A stretch of 64,000 bases of DNA from NCBI GenBank assembly GCA_903895255.1, contig CAITTG010000023.1:1-64000 (forward strand), given 5' to 3'. The notes beneath the pieces are model-generated. The model saw only the letters and a list, made by a program, of their open reading frames with translations, made no database searches and was not told the DNA's origin. Shown here piece after piece: positions 18,820-27,670 of this stretch. Both the position numbers and the translations under genes were made by a program. The stretch comes from an uncultured Verrucomicrobia subdivision 3 bacterium. GTDB taxonomy: Bacteria; Verrucomicrobiota; Verrucomicrobiia; Limisphaerales; UBA11358. Every line of letters starts with the position of its first letter. The first letter of the stretch is position 1.

Positions 18820-19476
18820 TTATTTCACCGCCTGGCTTTCCTGCCAACGAACCGCCTCGCGCAAGAGTTCGTTCACGTTGTCCAATTGCAACTTGTCCTT
18901 GATCCGCGCGCAGAAGGCCTGGACGGTTTTGAAGCTAATGTGCAATTGCTCGGCGATCTGGCGGGTGCCCAGTCCGCGCCCGAGTAATTGGAATACCTCC
19001 AATTCCCGGTCACTCAGCAATTCCACCGGCGAGCCGGCCTTGCGCGGATGCTCCGCAAATTTTTCGGCCATCAGGGCGGTGACTCGGTCGCTCACATAGA
19101 GGCGGCCCTCCAGCACGGTGCGAATGGCCTGAATGATCTTAGTGGTGGCCTCGGCTTTCATGATGTAACCGCGCGCTCCCGCCCGGAGGGCGCGCAGGGC
19201 ATAAACCGTTTCATCGTGCATGGTGAGCACCAGCACGACCACCGCGGGATGCTGGACGTGCAGGTCCTTGATGAGTTCAATCCCCGATCCACTGGCCAGG
19301 GTGATGTCCACAATGGCAATGTCCGGCTGGATGGCGCCAATGCGTTGCAGGGCCTCCGGCGCGCTGCCCGCCTCGCCGCAGACCTGCAAGTCCGGACGTT
19401 TGTTGATCAAATTGGTGAGCCATTCCCGCACCAGCGGATGGTCGTCCACCAGAAAAACCTGTTTATGGTTTGGCAT
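18820..19476 (-). CDS. NarL/FixJ-family response regulator
   Basis: Response regulator of 218 residues. The receiver domain has the DD pair at 11-12, phospho-acceptor Asp57 (AIVDITLASGSG) and Lys107 (YIMKAEA). The C-terminal LuxR-type helix-turn-helix is at about 150-212 (LSDRELEVFQLLGRGLGTRQIAEQLHISFKTV). It overlaps the end of the upstream kinase gene by 14 bp, so it is the cognate partner. Its position directly before czcC suggests, but does not show, that this pair controls the metal pump. Confidence 0.92.
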   Translation of the reverse strand: MPNHKQVFLVDDHPLVREWLTNLINKRPDLQVCGEAGSAPEALQRIGAIQPDIAIVDITLASGSGIELIKDLHVQHPAVVVLVLTMHDETVYALRALRAGARGYIMKAEATTKIIQAIRTVLEGRLYVSDRVTALMAEKFAEHPRKAGSPVELLSDRELEVFQLLGRGLGTRQIAEQLHISFKTVQAFCARIKDKLQLDNVNELLREAVRWQESQAVK

Positions 19477-20539
19477 GAGCCTCCGGTATTAATGCCCCGG
19501 CAAGGGGCAGTTGGCAAGCCACGCGCACTCCGCCGCCCGGCAGGGATTCAATTTTAAACTCCGCCCCGATCATCACCGCGCGGTGCGCCATGATCCGCAA
19601 GCCCAGGCCGCCGCCCGCAGTTGGTTTCGCCGGCAGCCCGGCCCCATCGTCCGTGATTTTCAAGTAGATGGCCTCGGGATCCGCCAGCAGGCTGATGACG
19701 ACTTTTTTCGCCCGGCCATGTTTGATGGCGTTGGTCACGGCCTCCTGGGCGATGCGATACAAATGCATGCTCGCAGCCGGGTCGGGCAGCAGCACGGGAT
19801 GATGGCATTCAAACTGGCAATCGATTTTAAACTGCCGGCTGATGTTGTCCGCCAGTTCTTGGAAACCGTCCATCAACCCCTCGGCCCCCATCTCCACCGG
19901 AATCAGCCCCCGGGCAAACGTACGCGACAGGTTGATGGATTCCTCGATCATTTTGACCAGGTGATTGGCCGCCGCCGCCTCTTGGGGTGCGCGATGCTCC
20001 AGTTGCTCCGCCAAATCCTGGCACGCAAAGGCCGTGGCCGTGAGATGCTGGCCCAGGCTGTCATGCAAATCATGACCGATCTGCCGCTGGCCCCGTTCAC
20101 TGACATCCAGCAACTCTTTCTCCAGGCGGGCCCGCTCCTGAATTTCCTGCGTCAGGGCAACCGTCCGCTGCCGCACCCGGGATTCCAATTCCTCCTGCAG
20201 CCGGTGCAACTTGTCGAGAATGCCCACCACAATCAGATAAAACGCCAGCGTGAGGCTGGCATTCCAAATCAGAATGAGCGGACTGGCGTAATGCTGGCCA
20301 TTGGCATAATCGCCCACGATCCAGACGCCCACACTCAGCAACGAAATGACCGCTCCCGCCGCGCGTCCCGCAAACCATACCGCCACCGCTACCGGAAACA
20401 GATAAAAGGTGGCGAAGGTCATTTCATAACCCGTCACATAATCCGCCAGCCCAATCACAGTCACGGACACCACCGCGAACACCAGGGAAAAGGCGGGCGA
20501 ACGCCGCTCGAATTGTTTGATCGAAATACTCATGTGCAT
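19463..20539 (-). CDS. HisKA_3-type sensor histidine kinase with membrane-embedded sensor
   Basis: Kinase of about 358 residues. The N terminus has about five transmembrane helices (AFSLVFAVVSVTVIGLADYVTG through LILIWNASLTLAFYLIVVGIL) with almost no periplasmic loops, a MASE-like input module. A short coiled coil leads to the HisKA_3 dimerisation domain with the phospho-His in QIGHDLHDSLGQHLTA, then HATPase_c with AVTNAIKHGRAKKVVI and DDGAGLPAK. Start uncertain: ATGs at 20539 and 20533 fit best. Upstream in-frame starts to 20659 would overlap the neighbouring permease gene. Input signal unknown. Confidence 0.88.
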   Translation of the reverse strand: MHMSISIKQFERRSPAFSLVFAVVSVTVIGLADYVTGYEMTFATFYLFPVAVAVWFAGRAAGAVISLLSVGVWIVGDYANGQHYASPLILIWNASLTLAFYLIVVGILDKLHRLQEELESRVRQRTVALTQEIQERARLEKELLDVSERGQRQIGHDLHDSLGQHLTATAFACQDLAEQLEHRAPQEAAAANHLVKMIEESINLSRTFARGLIPVEMGAEGLMDGFQELADNISRQFKIDCQFECHHPVLLPDPAASMHLYRIAQEAVTNAIKHGRAKKVVISLLADPEAIYLKITDDGAGLPAKPTAGGGLGLRIMAHRAVMIGAEFKIESLPGGGVRVACQLPLAGALIPEAHAKP

Positions 20540-20634
20540 GGGAACGCCGCCAATGGGTTCCGCCCCCATCATGGGCCCGGCTCCGTTTTCCGGCAAGGGG
20601 GTTTCCCGGACCCGGCCCCGCGCGGGTTCCGGAT

Positions 20635-21807
20635 TCAAAACCCCCGGTTGGCGCGCCACAGCAGCACCACGCCAATGGCTTGAAAGATGAAGTTCGGCAC
20701 CCAGAGGATGAGCTGCGGATAAAATTCCGGGCGTGCCGAAAGGGACATCCCCAGCAGGATGAAGCTGTAATAACCCACCGCCAGCAGCAGGGCCACGGCG
20801 ATGCCCACGTTGGTTTCGCGACGATGCACCCGGATGCCCAGCGGAATGCCGATCAGGGCGAAGCTGAAACTGGCGAAGGAAAAGGCAAACCGCCGGTTCA
20901 ATTCCACCCGGGCCGGCAGGGTGAGGTCATTTTTCTGCTGCCGCAACTCGTGTTGCTGCGCCTGCAAGTCGGCCGCGGTGGCGCCCGGGGTCGGCGCATG
21001 GCGCACCAGGCTCTCCACATTCTGGATCTCCGCGCATAACTGGCCGTAGGTCATGTCACTGATCTTGGGGTGAAAAACCTGGTTCGTCGCGGCCTTGGCA
21101 TCCACGGCAATGTCCATGGATTTGAACGAACTGACGATGTCATGCAGTCCCACCGTGGTGGTGCGGACGACATTCGTAAGGTGCAGCAAGAGTTGCTGGT
21201 TGACCTCATCATGTTCCAATTGGCCGGAGGTGGCGCGGGTGATCAGCGGGTTGGGGTTGTTGGTGTTTTTGTCAAATTGCACGATCCACACGTCCGACAG
21301 ATAATTATTCCGGTTTTTGCCGATGTAAAAGAGGTAGCCGGGGAAATCGCGGATGTTGGTGCCCTCGGGCAACTGTCCCCGGGTGACCTGGCTGCGCGCG
21401 TGATTGATCAGGTTAAGGTAGGCCACGCGCGAGGCGGGGCCGAGTTGCAGATTGATCCAAGCGCTCAGACCGCAACAGGCGAGGCTGATGAGCAGGATGG
21501 GCGTGATCAGGGACATCAGGCTGATGCCGCTGGCCCGGGCGGCGGTGAGTTCCTGGTCCGCGCTGAACCGGCCAAAGGTGAGCAGGGTGGCCGTCAGCAA
21601 GCCCATCGGCAGGGCGTACACCCACAGCCACGGCACCAGCAGGGCCACGGCCTCGGCCATCAGGCTGAGATGGGCCTGGCCACTGACCAGCAGGCTGAGA
21701 ATTTCCTTGAGGAGATTGCCCACCAGCAAGACGAGCGTGAACACCAGCACCGTGAGGGACAGCGACGCGAGCACCTGCCGGGCAAGGTATTTATGGAGGG
21801 TTTTCAC
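20635..21807 (-). CDS. LptF/LptG-family permease (YjgP/YjgQ)
   Basis: Inner-membrane permease of the LPS-transport ABC family, 390 residues, GTG start at 21807. Family hallmarks: an N-terminal amphipathic segment (LHKYLARQVLASLSLTVLVFTLVLLVGNLLKEI), three N-terminal and three C-terminal TM helices, and a periplasmic beta-jellyroll between them. The C-terminal part has the conserved RFAFSFASFSFALIGIPLGI motif. Its partner (the other of LptF/LptG) and LptB are not in this window. It begins 10 bp downstream of the GT39-type gene, so the two are probably one transcript. Whether it is F or G cannot be settled from sequence alone. Confidence 0.9.
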   Translation of the reverse strand: MKTLHKYLARQVLASLSLTVLVFTLVLLVGNLLKEILSLLVSGQAHLSLMAEAVALLVPWLWVYALPMGLLTATLLTFGRFSADQELTAARASGISLMSLITPILLISLACCGLSAWINLQLGPASRVAYLNLINHARSQVTRGQLPEGTNIRDFPGYLFYIGKNRNNYLSDVWIVQFDKNTNNPNPLITRATSGQLEHDEVNQQLLLHLTNVVRTTTVGLHDIVSSFKSMDIAVDAKAATNQVFHPKISDMTYGQLCAEIQNVESLVRHAPTPGATAADLQAQQHELRQQKNDLTLPARVELNRRFAFSFASFSFALIGIPLGIRVHRRETNVGIAVALLLAVGYYSFILLGMSLSARPEFYPQLILWVPNFIFQAIGVVLLWRANRGF

Positions 21808-21817
21808 GCGGCGCGGG

Positions 21818-23272
21818 TCAACGGTGCGTGCAAAAATAAATGCGGAATTCGGTCATTTTCCGGCCCTGATGTTTGGCCCAGAAATCATCCACCATTTGCA
21901 CGTGGTTGAACTGGGTGCCCAGCAGCTCCGGCACATCATTCGTGGAACTGGTTACAAACAAGGCCCGCGTGTTGGTTCCGACTTGGTAGGTTGGCCAGAG
22001 GGTGAACTGGGTGGCACCGTAGGGTTCGGGCAGCATGTAGGTCGTGGGCTGGTCGGGCAGGTAAAATGCCATCATGCTGGCTTGATTATAATGGTCGCCA
22101 ATCAACACGTTGGCCTGGTACTGCTCGCGGGCCTGCTGCACATGCGCGGCAAATTCCGGCCAGCCTTTGGCCCGCCGGAGCGGGTCCTTGCCCTGCGGCA
22201 AATGCAGATAATCGGTGTCATGCATCAGAATGGTCATCACGAGCGCCAGCCCAAAGGCTGCGCCAATCCAACCGCGCCAAGCCGGCCGCGCTTGCACGGC
22301 GTCACGCCAGAACACGACGGTCAAAATAACGCCGGTGACCAGGGCGGGAGCCGTCCAGTTGGGTTTGCCGGCGCTGTTGAGGCTGAAAAACATAAACAGC
22401 GCGTAAACCGGCAGGTATTGGCTCAGGAGAAAACGCGCGCGCAACTCCGTGTGCTGGCGCCAGAGCAGACCCCCGGCGGCAATCACCATGCCGAGCATGA
22501 TCAACGGGGAGATGACGCCAAACTGTTCGCCGATGAACCGCAACAATTGCGCGGGATGAATGCCAAAGGTGTTGGTCACGCCGCTGCGGGAATGCAGCGC
22601 CATGGCATGCACCCAGCCGGTCTGGCAATTCCAGATGATGACGGGCAGGATGCTGACGCCAAAGGTGGCGACCATGACCAGGGTTTTGCGGCTGAACAAC
22701 AGCGGACGATGCGCCTTGGACCAGAGCAGAAAGAACGCGATGCAGCCCAGTTGCACGCCGTTGGTGAATTTGGCCAGAAAACCCAGGCCGATCGCGAGGC
22801 CCACCCAGAACCAGTCGCTCAGGCGGTCACGGTGGAGTCCGTTCCAAAACGCAAGGGCGGCCCAGGCCCAGCAAAACACGCTCAGGGAATCAATGGTCAT
22901 CAGGATGGAGCCCACGGCGGCCATGGGGATCACGGAAATCAGGAGCAAACTCCACAAGGCGACGCGCTCATCATACAACCGCCGCGCGATCAGGAACATC
23001 AGCCAGCCGGTGCCGGTGCCCAGGATGACGGCAAAAAAGCGGATGCCAAACACGGTGGGGCCAAAGAGCCAGGTGCCCAGCGCTATGGTCCAGCCGATGA
23101 GCGGCCCCTTGTCCCGGTAGGACAAGGCCAGGTGTTTGGACCACAGCCAGTAAAAGGCCTCGTCCGGCACCAATTCCATGCGGGTGATAAACCACAGACG
23201 GTAGCAGGTGGTGGCAACCAGGAGGAAGATGGCCAGCCTTACCGGGCTGGTTTGGCGGAGAAACGCGAGCAT
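21818..23272 (-). CDS. GT39/GT83-type polytopic glycosyltransferase (ArnT/PMT-like)
   Basis: Membrane glycosyltransferase of 484 residues that uses a lipid-phosphate sugar donor. The catalytic loop motif is present after the first helix: MELVPDEAFYWLWSKHLALSYRDKGPLIGW, with Asp in PDE and the Tyr-x-Asp-Lys-Gly-Pro stretch. About ten to twelve hydrophobic helices follow, then a periplasmic C-terminal domain (FAAHVQQAREQYQANVLIGDHYNQASMMAFYLP). Acts on lipid A, a glycolipid or a protein; the substrate is unknown. First gene of the leftward block that continues through lptF/G and the kinase. Confidence 0.87.
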   Translation of the reverse strand: MLAFLRQTSPVRLAIFLLVATTCYRLWFITRMELVPDEAFYWLWSKHLALSYRDKGPLIGWTIALGTWLFGPTVFGIRFFAVILGTGTGWLMFLIARRLYDERVALWSLLLISVIPMAAVGSILMTIDSLSVFCWAWAALAFWNGLHRDRLSDWFWVGLAIGLGFLAKFTNGVQLGCIAFFLLWSKAHRPLLFSRKTLVMVATFGVSILPVIIWNCQTGWVHAMALHSRSGVTNTFGIHPAQLLRFIGEQFGVISPLIMLGMVIAAGGLLWRQHTELRARFLLSQYLPVYALFMFFSLNSAGKPNWTAPALVTGVILTVVFWRDAVQARPAWRGWIGAAFGLALVMTILMHDTDYLHLPQGKDPLRRAKGWPEFAAHVQQAREQYQANVLIGDHYNQASMMAFYLPDQPTTYMLPEPYGATQFTLWPTYQVGTNTRALFVTSSTNDVPELLGTQFNHVQMVDDFWAKHQGRKMTEFRIYFCTHR

Positions 23273-23365
23273 TTGATAGATATAGTAATAGCGCCACCGT
23301 CAGGCAACTGATGGACCCATGTTTTATTAACGTCCGGCGTGGAGCATGTCAATTGCGGACTGGGG

Positions 23366-23550
23366 GTCTCATGTCTCAGGTCCAAAGTCTCATTTCCAAG
23401 GTCGGGGGGAGGCTTTGGGCTTCACAACAATTTTTCACCTTGAATCACCTTGAATCACCTTGAATCACCTTGAATCACCTTGAATCACCTTGAATCACCT
23501 TGAATAGGCTTGAATGACCTTGAATGGGAAAGGAGGCTTGAGGCGCGGGG
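23366..23550 (+). repeat. Dispersed repeat, copy B, with six-copy 10-bp minisatellite
   Basis: The unit TGAATCACCT is perfectly repeated six times at 23441-23500 and continues in degenerate form (TGAATAGGCT, TGAATGACCT, TGAATGGGAA) to 23530. Flanks match the repeat at 424-567 in inverted orientation, including GTCTCATGTCTCAGGTC, GGGGGGAGGCTTTGGGC and GAGGCTTGAGGCGCGGGG. The 396-bp gap 23273-23668 lies between divergent genes; apart from this repeat I see nothing certain in it. The nadE promoter should be at its right end. Confidence 0.9.
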
Positions 23551-23668
23551 TTAGCCCGCCACCGGGCATTCCGCACCACCTCTGGCGATATCCTCAAGAT
23601 TCGCGCACTTTTTCGCCCCGGCCCAGTGCGCCCTTGCCAAACCAAGTGGCCCATTTATCCTTTCCTCG

Positions 23669-25321
23669 TTGAAAATCGCGCTGCTCCAGCTGAATTCCAC
23701 CATTGGCGCTTTTGCCGCCAACCGGCAAAAGCTCGTCGCCGCCTACCTCGCCGCCTGCGCCCAGGGTGCGGACTTCGTGCTGGCCCCGGAATTATTTCTC
23801 TGCGGTTACCCGCCGCGCGACCTGCTCCAGCGCGCGGATTTCATCAACGCCAATCTGGAGGCGCTCACCGAAACCGCGCGGTCGGTGGGCGCGGTGCCGC
23901 TCTGTGTGGGTTATGTGGCGCGCAACTCGGACCGGCCGGGTCGCACGCTGCGCAATTCCGCCGCCGTGCTGCAGCATGGCGCCATCATCTGGCGCACGCA
24001 TAAAAGTCTCCTCCCCACGTACGATGTGTTCGATGAGGACCGCTATTTCGAACCGGCCCCGGCGCTCCAGCCGTTCGCCTTCCAGGGCCGGCAACTGGGC
24101 ATCACGATTTGTGAGGACATTTGGAATGACGAGGATTTCTGGCCGGAACGGCTGTACCGTCGCGACCCGGTCAAAGAGCTGATCGCCCAGGGCGCGGATA
24201 TTATTCTCAACCTTTCCGCCTCGCCCTGGTGCGAGGGCAAGGAGCGCACGCGGCTGGCCATGCTGCAGCGCATCGCCCGGGACGAACGGGTGCCGCTCGT
24301 GCAGGTGAACCTGGTGGGGGCCAACGACGAATTGATTTTCGACGGTCACAGCGTGGCCTTGAATGCGCAGGGCGACGTGCTGGCGCGGGGCGCGGGTTTT
24401 GCGGAGGATATTCTGGTGGTGGATTTGGCGGCGATGCCGCCGGCGGGGCTGGCGGATTTTCCGGTGCGGGAACAACTCCTGCATGGCGCGCTGACCCTGG
24501 GCATCCGGGATTACGTGCACAAATGCGGTTTCCAGTCGGTGCTGATCGGCCTTTCCGGCGGCATTGATTCCGCGCTGGTCGCCGCGCTGGCGGCGGGCGC
24601 GCTCGGTCCGGAAAATGTCTGGGGCGTGGCCATGCCCGCGCGTTATTCGAGTGCCGGCAGCTTGAGCGATGCCGCGGCGCTGGCCCAAAACCTCGGCATT
24701 CGTTACGAAGTGCTGCCCATCGAGCCGGTGTTCCAAGCGGTGGAGGGGCAGTTGGCGGGGGTTTTTGCGGGCACGAAACCGAACGAGGCGGAGGAGAACA
24801 TCCAGTCACGCCTGCGCGGCCTGGCCTTGATGGCGTTGTCCAATAAATTTGGCGCGCTGGTGCTCACCACGGGCAACAAGTCGGAAATGGCGGTGGGCTA
24901 TTGCACGCTGTATGGCGACATGTGCGGCGCGCTGGCGGTAATCGCGGACGTCTTCAAAACGGACGTTTACCGCCTGGCCCGGTGGATCAACCGCGACAAA
25001 ATCATCATCCCGGTGGATTCCATTCAAAAGCCGCCGAGCGCGGAACTGCGGCACAATCAAAAAGATCAGGACTCGCTGCCGCCCTATGAAATTCTGGATG
25101 CGATTCTCGCGGCCTACATTCTGCACAACCAGAGTCCCGCCGAGATTGTGGCGCGGGGCTTTGCCGCTGCCACGGTGCAGGACGTGATCAACAAGGTGAC
25201 TTTCAGCGAATACAAGCGGCGGCAGGCGGCGCCGGGCTTGAAGATTTCGCCGCGCGCCTTTGGCACGGGCCGGCGCGTGCCCATTGCGCAGCGCTTTCGT
25301 CCCGCACCCGCCCCGGCTTAG
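23669..25321 (+). CDS. nadE: Glutamine-hydrolysing NAD+ synthase
   Basis: Makes NAD+ from deamido-NAD+ (NaAD), ATP and glutamine; last step of NAD synthesis, cytoplasmic. 550 residues, starting at TTG 23669, which is where the nitrilase homology begins (MKIALLQLNSTIG). The N-terminal glutaminase domain has the triad Glu41 (LAPELFLCGYPPRD), Lys112 (RTHKSLLPTYDVFDE) and Cys148 (GITICEDIW). The C-terminal synthetase domain has the PP-loop SGGIDS at 296-301 and LTTGNKSEMAVGYCTLYGD. This is the ~550-residue bacterial form rather than the ~680-residue one. Its stop overlaps the stop of the convergent acyltransferase gene by 4 bp. Confidence 0.95.
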   Translation: MKIALLQLNSTIGAFAANRQKLVAAYLAACAQGADFVLAPELFLCGYPPRDLLQRADFINANLEALTETARSVGAVPLCVGYVARNSDRPGRTLRNSAAVLQHGAIIWRTHKSLLPTYDVFDEDRYFEPAPALQPFAFQGRQLGITICEDIWNDEDFWPERLYRRDPVKELIAQGADIILNLSASPWCEGKERTRLAMLQRIARDERVPLVQVNLVGANDELIFDGHSVALNAQGDVLARGAGFAEDILVVDLAAMPPAGLADFPVREQLLHGALTLGIRDYVHKCGFQSVLIGLSGGIDSALVAALAAGALGPENVWGVAMPARYSSAGSLSDAAALAQNLGIRYEVLPIEPVFQAVEGQLAGVFAGTKPNEAEENIQSRLRGLALMALSNKFGALVLTTGNKSEMAVGYCTLYGDMCGALAVIADVFKTDVYRLARWINRDKIIIPVDSIQKPPSAELRHNQKDQDSLPPYEILDAILAAYILHNQSPAEIVARGFAAATVQDVINKVTFSEYKRRQAAPGLKISPRAFGTGRRVPIAQRFRPAPAPA

Positions 25322-26436
25322 GTGGCGGGGGCCGCCCCGGGCCGGCGGCGGGAGCTTAAAAAGGGCGCTTCAAACCATTGGAACCAGAGCGCCCCGATGA
25401 GGACGGAGGCCACGGCGCCCAGCGGCCACCAGGCCACGGGTAAAAAGTGACAAATCGTCAAGGGTTGCTGCCACAGATAGATGGAGTAAGTCCGCTGGCC
25501 GAGCCACGCGAGCGCCCCGCCGCCATAAACCCGGGCAAACGGCCAGTTGCGGGCATAGGCCAGCAGGCAGGGCGCCAGCAGCAGCGCGCCCAGGGCCACG
25601 GTGGGCATTTTCATTTGGGGACCGAGAAACATGATGGGCAAAGCGGCCAGACAAAAGCCGGCAAGCCCCTTGCAGGCCGCCGCCAGCCGGCGGTCGGGCC
25701 AGCGGTCGAGCCAGGCGCGCTGGTATTCACAACAAAAGCCGAGCATCATCGGCCAGGCGGCCACTTGAAAGGTATATTTGGCGGGCCCCCAGGCGTCGGC
25801 CTGGAACGGGTGGGAAAGCCCAAAGCACAGCAACCCGAACAGCGTCCACTGGCACACCAGCCAGCCGCGACCCGAGGTTTCCCGTGCCAGGATGAACAGG
25901 AGGGGGGCCAGCAAATAAAACTGCATTTCACATGCCAAACTCCATAAATGCCCGAGGGCGGGCACCATGCCGGGGGCATAGTTGATGTAATAAAACAAGG
26001 CGGCCGGCAGATAGTGCACAAACGTGGGATAGTCCGTGCCCAGATCCTGGCCGGGCAGGTGTTGCAACCAGGGTTCGGTGAGCGCCATGACCAGCACATA
26101 CGCCAGCATGGCGGGATAAAGCCGCCGCAGACGCCGCCACCAGAAGGACTGGGATTGCGCCCACGGACTGCTCCCGGCCGCGCCGGCGAGCGAGCGAAAA
26201 ACCAGGATGCCGGAAATAAAAAAGAAGAGATTCACCCCCACCCGGCCCAGTCCGTCCACCCGGCCGGAAGTGTGGAAGGCATGCGCGACCAGCACGAGGA
26301 CCAAGGCGAGCCCCCGCCATTGGTCCAGCGCCAGGGAACTGCCCCCGGCCCGAACCGCCACGCCCGCCACCACGTCCGGAGAGGAAGCCGTTTCCGGATT
26401 CAGCCCCGACACCTCCTGGACACTTGGCGGACACAT
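25318..26436 (-). CDS. Acyltransferase family 3 membrane protein (OafA-like)
   Basis: O-acyltransferase of about 372 residues with around ten TM helices, predicted to acetylate or otherwise acylate a surface sugar. The start at 26436 is chosen near the homology; an in-frame start at 26547 would add 37 residues of no known domain. Motifs: LALDQWRGLALVLVLVAHAFHTSG with the catalytic-type His, VNLFFFISGILVFRSLAG, the short FWWRRLRRLYPAML arginine motif, and GQRTYSIYLWQQPL near the C terminus. No SGNH domain. It is the first gene of the polysaccharide locus on this side. Confidence 0.86.
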   Translation of the reverse strand: MCPPSVQEVSGLNPETASSPDVVAGVAVRAGGSSLALDQWRGLALVLVLVAHAFHTSGRVDGLGRVGVNLFFFISGILVFRSLAGAAGSSPWAQSQSFWWRRLRRLYPAMLAYVLVMALTEPWLQHLPGQDLGTDYPTFVHYLPAALFYYINYAPGMVPALGHLWSLACEMQFYLLAPLLFILARETSGRGWLVCQWTLFGLLCFGLSHPFQADAWGPAKYTFQVAAWPMMLGFCCEYQRAWLDRWPDRRLAAACKGLAGFCLAALPIMFLGPQMKMPTVALGALLLAPCLLAYARNWPFARVYGGGALAWLGQRTYSIYLWQQPLTICHFLPVAWWPLGAVASVLIGALWFQWFEAPFLSSRRRPGAAPAT

Positions 26437-26833
26437 ATTTAAACAGGGTTTGCTGGAACTCCGGTTGCTGGTTTTCGGGGGTTGCGTTGTTTGATCGCAG
26501 TCGCCGGGAAGCGGGCTGCGTCCTGGCTTGTTTTTAACCCCAGGCATCCTTCAAGTCCCCAATTACCCCGGCACTATGAAGGCATTGCCGGGACTGCACA
26601 ACCCTGAAATGGCCGGTGCCCCGTGGCCGGGCCGGCGCAAACCATTCCGCAGCGCATTCTGGAGCGAACCGCCGCCCGCCGGTCGCGCGCGTCCCGGCCA
26701 CGTCCGGCTTGTCTTTTCCGCCCCCACCTGAAATCATGGCCGGGATTGATTAACCAACCTATGTTGCGTTGCCCTGGACAACTGACCGCTCCGCCCGGCC
26801 CCTGCGCCTCCGCGCCGGCCGGGTTTTGATCCC
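26437..26833. other. Divergent intergenic region, no gene seen
   Basis: A 397-bp gap between the acyltransferase and the rightward glycosyltransferase. Short reading frames on both strands have no recognisable domain and mirror one another in composition. It presumably carries the two divergent promoters; I could not fix a -35/-10 pair with confidence. Confidence 0.5.
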
Positions 26834-27670
26834 ATGCTGATTTCCATCATCACCCCCAGTTTTCGCAACTCCGCCTGGCTCAAACTTTGCATCGCCTCGG
26901 TGGCCGACCAGCAGGGCGTGGAGGTCGAGCATATTGTGCAGGACTCCTGCTCGGATGACGGCACCCAGGAATGGCTGCCGCAGGATGCCCGCGTGAAGGC
27001 ATTCATTGAAAAAGACGCTGGCATGTATGACGCGGTGAACCGGGGCTACCGCCGCGCCCACGGGGAAATCCTGGCCTATTTGAACTGCGACGAGCAATAC
27101 TTGCCGGGCGCGCTGAAATTTGTGCACGACTATTTTGCGCAGCACCCGGAGGTGGAGGTGCTGCTGGCCGGCACCGTGGTGGTGGATGGCGAGGGGAAAT
27201 ATATTTGCCACCGCCATTCCCTGGTGCCCCATCCCTGGTATGTCTGGTATCGGTTTCCGGTGCTGACCAGCTCCATTTTCCTCCGCCGCCGGGTCATCCA
27301 CGAGCGCAACCTGTTCTTTGACACCAAATGGCGGGACCTCGGGGATTTTCACTGGGTTCTGTCCCTCCTGAAAAATCGCGTGCCCATGGGGGTGTCCAAT
27401 GTCTTTACGTCCAGCTTTGCGGACACGGGGGAGAACATGAATTTGAAACCGAACGCCATTCGCGAAAAGGCGGAGACGGAGCGGATGCGTCCGGGCTGGT
27501 TGCGGTTTTTCAAGCCGGTTTGGATCCTGCACCACCGGCTGCGCCGGCTGGCCGCCGGGCATTTTTCGATGAAGCCCACGAGTTACGACATTTACACGTT
27601 AAAAAACCCGGCGGTGCGCACCCACTTCGAGGTGCCCAAACCCACGGCGGTTTGGTGGAACCGGTTATGA
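26834..27670 (+). CDS. GT2-family glycosyltransferase
   Basis: Cytoplasmic GT-A glycosyltransferase of 278 residues acting on a surface glycan. It opens MLISIITPSFRNSAWLKLCIASVADQ, then VEHIVQDSCSDDGTQEWL, the DAGMYDAVNRGYRRAHGEILAYLNCDEQYLPG segment with the nucleotide-sugar DxD equivalent (CDE), and a later WRDLGDFHWVLSLL catalytic-base region. This DAGMYDAVNRG motif is characteristic of the WcaA/PGL-like GT2 subgroup. The stop overlaps the convergent GT9 gene by 6 bp. Donor and acceptor unknown. Confidence 0.88.
   Translation: MLISIITPSFRNSAWLKLCIASVADQQGVEVEHIVQDSCSDDGTQEWLPQDARVKAFIEKDAGMYDAVNRGYRRAHGEILAYLNCDEQYLPGALKFVHDYFAQHPEVEVLLAGTVVVDGEGKYICHRHSLVPHPWYVWYRFPVLTSSIFLRRRVIHERNLFFDTKWRDLGDFHWVLSLLKNRVPMGVSNVFTSSFADTGENMNLKPNAIREKAETERMRPGWLRFFKPVWILHHRLRRLAAGHFSMKPTSYDIYTLKNPAVRTHFEVPKPTAVWWNRL

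Noticed and set aside
21452..23311. Plus-strand reading frame of 619 codons across two minus-strand membrane genes
   Set aside because: It spans two real genes in antisense and has no hydrophobic or domain pattern of its own.
23441..23530. CRISPR array
   Set aside because: The 10-bp units are contiguous with no spacers; this is a minisatellite.
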